From assembly GCF_001659605.2 (NCBI RefSeq), contig NC_035168.2:12525862-12589861 (forward strand): a stretch of 64,000 bases of DNA. Reading direction: 5' to 3'. Origin of the DNA: Manihot esculenta. Its lineage: Eukaryota; Streptophyta; Magnoliopsida; Malpighiales; Euphorbiaceae. A program made the position numbers and the translations under genes. This document shows, piece by piece, positions 60,616 through 64,000 of the stretch (position 1 is its first letter; each line of letters begins with the position of its first letter). Under the pieces are notes generated by a model that had not been told where the DNA came from, ran no database searches, and saw only the letters and a list, made by a program, of their open reading frames with translations.

Positions 60616-60745
60616 CAAATCAAAAGGAGTGCTACACTTTTTGCTCAATACAGTTGGGACGCTTTTCCCTTCCCCAATTACTTGAGCCTTGATCAAGAGG
60701 ATCGCGCCATGCACACCACACCCAGGGGAGTAGTCAGTTTCCTTT
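60616..60745 (+). other. Unit F, right part (3' internal region of an A/B-type element)
   Basis: CAAATCAAAAGGAGTGCTAC to CCCAGGGGAGTAGTCAGTTT, continuing the pol stub at 50797-50887. It matches element B at 39758-39875. It is cut again by element E at 60746. Confidence 0.8.
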
Positions 60746-62848
60746 TGTAATACCCGGCTCGAGTCCGGCATCGGAATTCCTGTAGTCTGGTGGAATCTCG
60801 GGTGTCGGAACCCTCGAGAAGGGTAATGCATATGTTTTCCAAGGTATTTTCACTTGTTTTCATGTTTTGAAGTGTTACAAGACTTGAGTTTTGAACGAAA
60901 AGCAACAAGGGAGAAATGCAAAGGTTCGGCCGCCGAAGGGTACTTTCGGCCGCCGAACATTGCATGGTTGCGGCTTCACGTTCGGCTGCCGAAGGTGGTC
61001 TGGCCAGCCACCTATAAAAGGGCCAAGGGTCGGTGGAAGGAGGTTATTTCTCCTCCACTTGCAGCCAGAGGTGAGTTTCAGCCTCTCCTACGTTGACTTT
61101 CATGTTTTCCATGATTTTCATCAAATCTTTCAAGAGTTTTAAGAGTTTTGGTGACTTATGAAGGTTTTGAGCAAAAGAACCAAGGTTTGAAGCTTGGAGC
61201 TTTGGAAGAGCTTTTCTTCATATCTCCACGTTAGGATCCTTCATCCTCAAGTTCTTTAAGAGGTAAGTGAAGATCCTGAGCTTCTTTGATGATTTTGAAA
61301 GGTTTTATGATGTTTGTATGGGTGGTATGCATGTTTAGGTTTAGGTGAGGTTTTGGGTGATTTGAGGTGTTCAAGCATGTTTCAGTGTTATGTGCTATGT
61401 TTGTTTGGGGTTTTAGAATAGTTTTAGACCCCTTTGTGCATATATATGTGTATATACTAGTTGGGAGTAGTTGATATGCATGTTTGTAGGTTTTTGGGCA
61501 AAGTTTGCATGAAACAGAGTAGGGTTCTGCCCTTCGGGCAAAACCAGGTTCGGCCGCCGAAGGAAGGTTCGGCCGCCGAACCCCTTGTGGAGGCAGTTCG
61601 GCTGCCAAAGGTTGTCCCCGAAAGCTAGGCTTTCGGTTTTTCGGTCGCCGAAAGAGGGAGTTCGGCCGCCGAAAGTGTGTGAGTTTCGTCTCTGGACGAG
61701 ACCTTCGGCCGCCGAAGGTGCCGCCGAACATGCATGAGTTTCGTCTCTGGAGTGGGGTTTCGGCCGCCGAACCTGCCGCCGAAAGTGCCCTGTCCAGCTT
61801 TCTTTTGCATGTTTTAGGTGATGGTTTGAGGATTGTTTAGAGGGGTTTTGGGGAGTTTCTTAGAGATGTTCTTGAGTGAGTTTGGTCCCTCATTTGAGTC
61901 CACCTGTGTAGGTACGGACCAGAGGAATCAGGGAAATCAGCAGTGAGTCCAGTGTCAGAACCTGCAGAGTCAGTTCAGAGCTAACCAGGTGAGTGGAATT
62001 TAACTTAATGTTTTAATATGAGAACTGAATATTTTATCATGCTTCATGCATCATGAATATGCTATAGGGTGAGTGCATTAGTGTACACAAAGATGATGCA
62101 TTGCATTTATCCTTGTACTTGGCACTGCTCCTTGTACATTGCTTATGTGAGACGGCACGGACTTCGTGAGGATTCATTAGCCCTCAGAGGAAAGACCTGG
62201 AACAGCCCTACGGGGACCAGGCACATGGTACTTAGGTACCCCAGATGAGATAGAGGGATTTTTTATCCGTCCGGCCGAGGTGATGTGATTATGTGTTGCA
62301 TTCCATGAGAGCATGTTTTATCACCTGTGTTTTTATTACTATTCTACTCACTGGGCTATTGTAGCTCATCCCTCTCCCCTAATTCCAGTTGTGCAGGTTC
62401 AGAGGTCAGAGAGAACTCAGCAGGGTACAGGAAGGGTACAGAGTTTTGTAATAGCTAGTGTGGACATGTAATTGTATAGAGATAGTGTATATGTATAGAA
62501 TGGTGCTTGATTTATAAGACTTGTAATCCCTTTGTGGAGTCACATGATCAGTTTATGTATGTTTCTTTATTCTTGTATGTTTATGAGCAAAACCAGGCTT
62601 AACATTATGAGTTTGATCCGCCTAGAGCCATGAGGAGCTCTAGTAGGGATTAGTAGAGCACAGAGAGAGTGCATGCACAGGTTAAGCCTTGGAATGAAGA
62701 AAACTTTTATGTTTTTACAGCAATTGTATGATCATGTATGGGATTTCACAGGTATACAGACAGGCTAGCAGGCTTACTACGGGTCCCGGCGACCTTAAGT
62801 CGATCTGGATCCTAGTGCCGGTGGCAGTTCGGTTTCCGGGCTGTTACA
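60746..62848 (+). repeat. Element E, 5' LTR (chromovirus related to D)
   Basis: 2103 bp, TGTAATACCCGGCTCGAGTC to GGGCTGTTACA. TATA box at 61013-61019 (CTATAAAAGG). TTCGGCCGCCGAA palindromes lie directly upstream of the TATA (60924-60992) and in a second cluster downstream (61548-61790). Clearly related to but diverged from the LTR of D. Confidence 0.9.
61013..61019 (+). promoter_or_regulatory. TATA box of element E
   Basis: CCTATAAAAGGGCC, about 22 bp after the last of three GC-rich palindromes. Transcription would run into the gag leader. Confidence 0.7.
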
Positions 62849-62851
62849 GAT

Positions 62852-62863
62852 TGGTATCAGAGC
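62852..62863 (+). promoter_or_regulatory. Primer-binding site of element E (Met tRNA)
   Basis: TGGTATCAGAGC, 3 bp after the LTR end. Confidence 0.85.
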
Positions 62864-63069
62864 CCTAGGTTCATATGGTCGGACCTCTAGAGAGAGAGTT
62901 GGGCTCATAGAGAGGTTTAGCAGGTCAAGCACCATAGGAAAAACATGTCCACGAGGATAGGATGTTAGTCCTGTCTATATGTTGATGTGCAATGCCATGA
63001 GTTATACATGTGCATTTTTTGATGTGTTGCTTATGCGTTATGTGATTTGTTGTTTTCCAGAGAGTGAAG

Positions 63070-64000
63070 ATGCGAGGAACTCGTCGATCCGCGAGATTGA
63101 CTGGAGTCCCACCTGTAAGTGAGGGTACAGCTGCTCGTCCACCTGCCTTGCCAAGGACAAGATCGCACAGGTCAAGCAGGGAAGGAACGTCACGAGACCC
63201 TAGAAGGTCTTCTGACGAGAGCAGGAGAGGAGTAAGCAGAGGGGGAAGGTCAGCAGAAGAAAGAGGTGTGATGGAAGAGGATCAGAGTAGAGATGTAAGC
63301 ATGGGTGTAGGAAGGTCAGAAGAAGGTATGGGGGAGTCCCAAGGAGGCGTTCAGGCCTCAGGGTTTGGCTATCCACCCTTTCCACAGGGCCCAGAGTATC
63401 CGATGGGAGGCACGTCGGATTACTCCAGCTTTGCTCCATATCCACCCTACATGCCATATATGCCCTATCCTTCCTTTTATCCATCATATCACATGTATCC
63501 ACCCCCACCTGTTCAGCCAAGTCCAGTACAACCTGAAGTGAGGGAACCAGTTCCTCCACCACCATCTCCTGAACCAGTAGCCCCTGTTGTGGAAGCACAG
63601 CAAACCAGGTCGTCAGAGGGAAGTAAGGTGAAGATGACCGAGTACTTAAAGTTGGATGCTCCTAAATTCAATACAGGAGATGATCCCTTTGAGTATCTCA
63701 GTGCAGTCAGAATGATAACAAGTGAGTTGGGAGCTGATGATGGTAGAGCCATTGAGATGGCAGGGTTCACTTTAAAGTGTAAGAAAGCTAGAGAATGGGT
63801 CAAGAACTATGTGGACCCGAGACTGGAGAGTATGACATGGGAAGAGTTCGCCAACGAATTTGCTGGATGGGCTTTTCCTGACAGTTCCAGGGAACTAAAG
63901 GTTGTGGAGTTTGAACAGTTGCGACAGACGGAGGAGATGAGCGTTGATGAATATACAGATAAGTTCCTGGAATTGTTGCCATATGTCGGTCAGGCATATG
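63070..64000 (+). CDS. Gag N-terminal part of element E polyprotein, runs off the window
   Basis: Open for 310 codons from ATG 63070 to the window end, starting [15 protein letters not shown] like element D. An Arg/Ser/Gly-rich region is followed by a Tyr/Pro-rich run (about residues 118-165), then the Gag capsid-like domain with [20 protein letters not shown] (about residue 188), REWVKNYVDPRLESMTWEEF (about 242) and the [20 protein letters not shown] block (about 270). No stop is seen. It is probably the start of a gag-pol polyprotein; whether pol is intact cannot be seen. Confidence 0.88.
   Translation, partial: MRGTRRSARLTGVPPVSEGTAARPPALPRTRSHRSSREGTSRDPRRSSDESRRGVSRGGRSAEERGVMEEDQSRDVSMGVGRSEEGMGESQGGVQASGFGYPPFPQGPEYPMGGTSDYSSFAPYPPYMPYMPYPSFYPSYHMYPPPPVQPSPVQPEVREPVPPPPSPEPVAPVVEAQQTRSSEGSKVKMTEYLKLDAPKFNTGDDPFEYLSAVRMITSELGADDGRAIEMAGFTLKCKKAREWVKNYVDPRLESMTWEEFANEFAGWAFPDSSRELKVVEFEQLRQTEEMSVDEYTDKFLELLPYVGQAY

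Overview
The window is nuclear DNA from a flowering plant, almost certainly a eudicot. Two GT-AG spliced host genes of plant type sit in the first 22 kb, and the remaining 42 kb is a pile of nested LTR retrotransposons of plant-specific lineages. Euphorbiaceae would fit, but that is only a guess.

Host genes. Positions 1-7586 (+) hold the 3' six exons of a tonoplast dicarboxylate transporter (SLC13 family); its N-terminus lies upstream of the window. Its fourth intron was enlarged to 5.3 kb by a decayed Ty1/copia element. Positions 12617-21729 (-) hold a complete 11-exon MO25-like (CAB39) gene predicted to encode 341 residues. Its introns carry a solo LTR of the same copia family with a perfect target duplication, a second truncated copia element, a hAT-like MITE and a probable RTE LINE tail. 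The 7.8-12.3 kb interval between the genes is AT-rich and contains a foldback MITE, a GAGCTCG-rich element with a 24-bp minisatellite, and an unassigned Ser-rich gene fragment.

Repeat block, oldest to youngest. (1) A Tat-lineage Ty3 element lies in minus orientation (about 22.6-35.4 kb). It has pol, a 78-bp tandem repeat array, and then an ORF on the strand opposite to pol. (2) Element A (24097-31205, target duplication TCTGC) is an Athila-type element with three LTRs, inserted in that antisense ORF. (3) A rearranged minus-strand Athila-type cluster C (from 35426 to about 50796) entered the Tat reverse transcriptase. (4) Element B (36641-42567, target duplication CCTTC) then landed inside an LTR of C. 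(5) Element D (50888-60615, minus) is a nearly intact Tekay/Del-type chromovirus with two near-identical LTRs; its one-frame polyprotein is broken only by two amber codons. (6) A relative, E (60746 to the window end, plus), starts 130 bp from D, so their promoters diverge.

No element here looks autonomous. A and B keep a gag remnant and a reverse-transcriptase stub, C keeps integrase, and D has a full domain set with two stops. The most interesting signals are a GC-rich palindrome module in the U3 of both the chromovirus LTRs and one Athila-type LTR, conserved hairpins in the Athila-type LTR, and the small-gag deletion derivatives. I saw no tRNA, rRNA, CRISPR array or organelle-derived segment.
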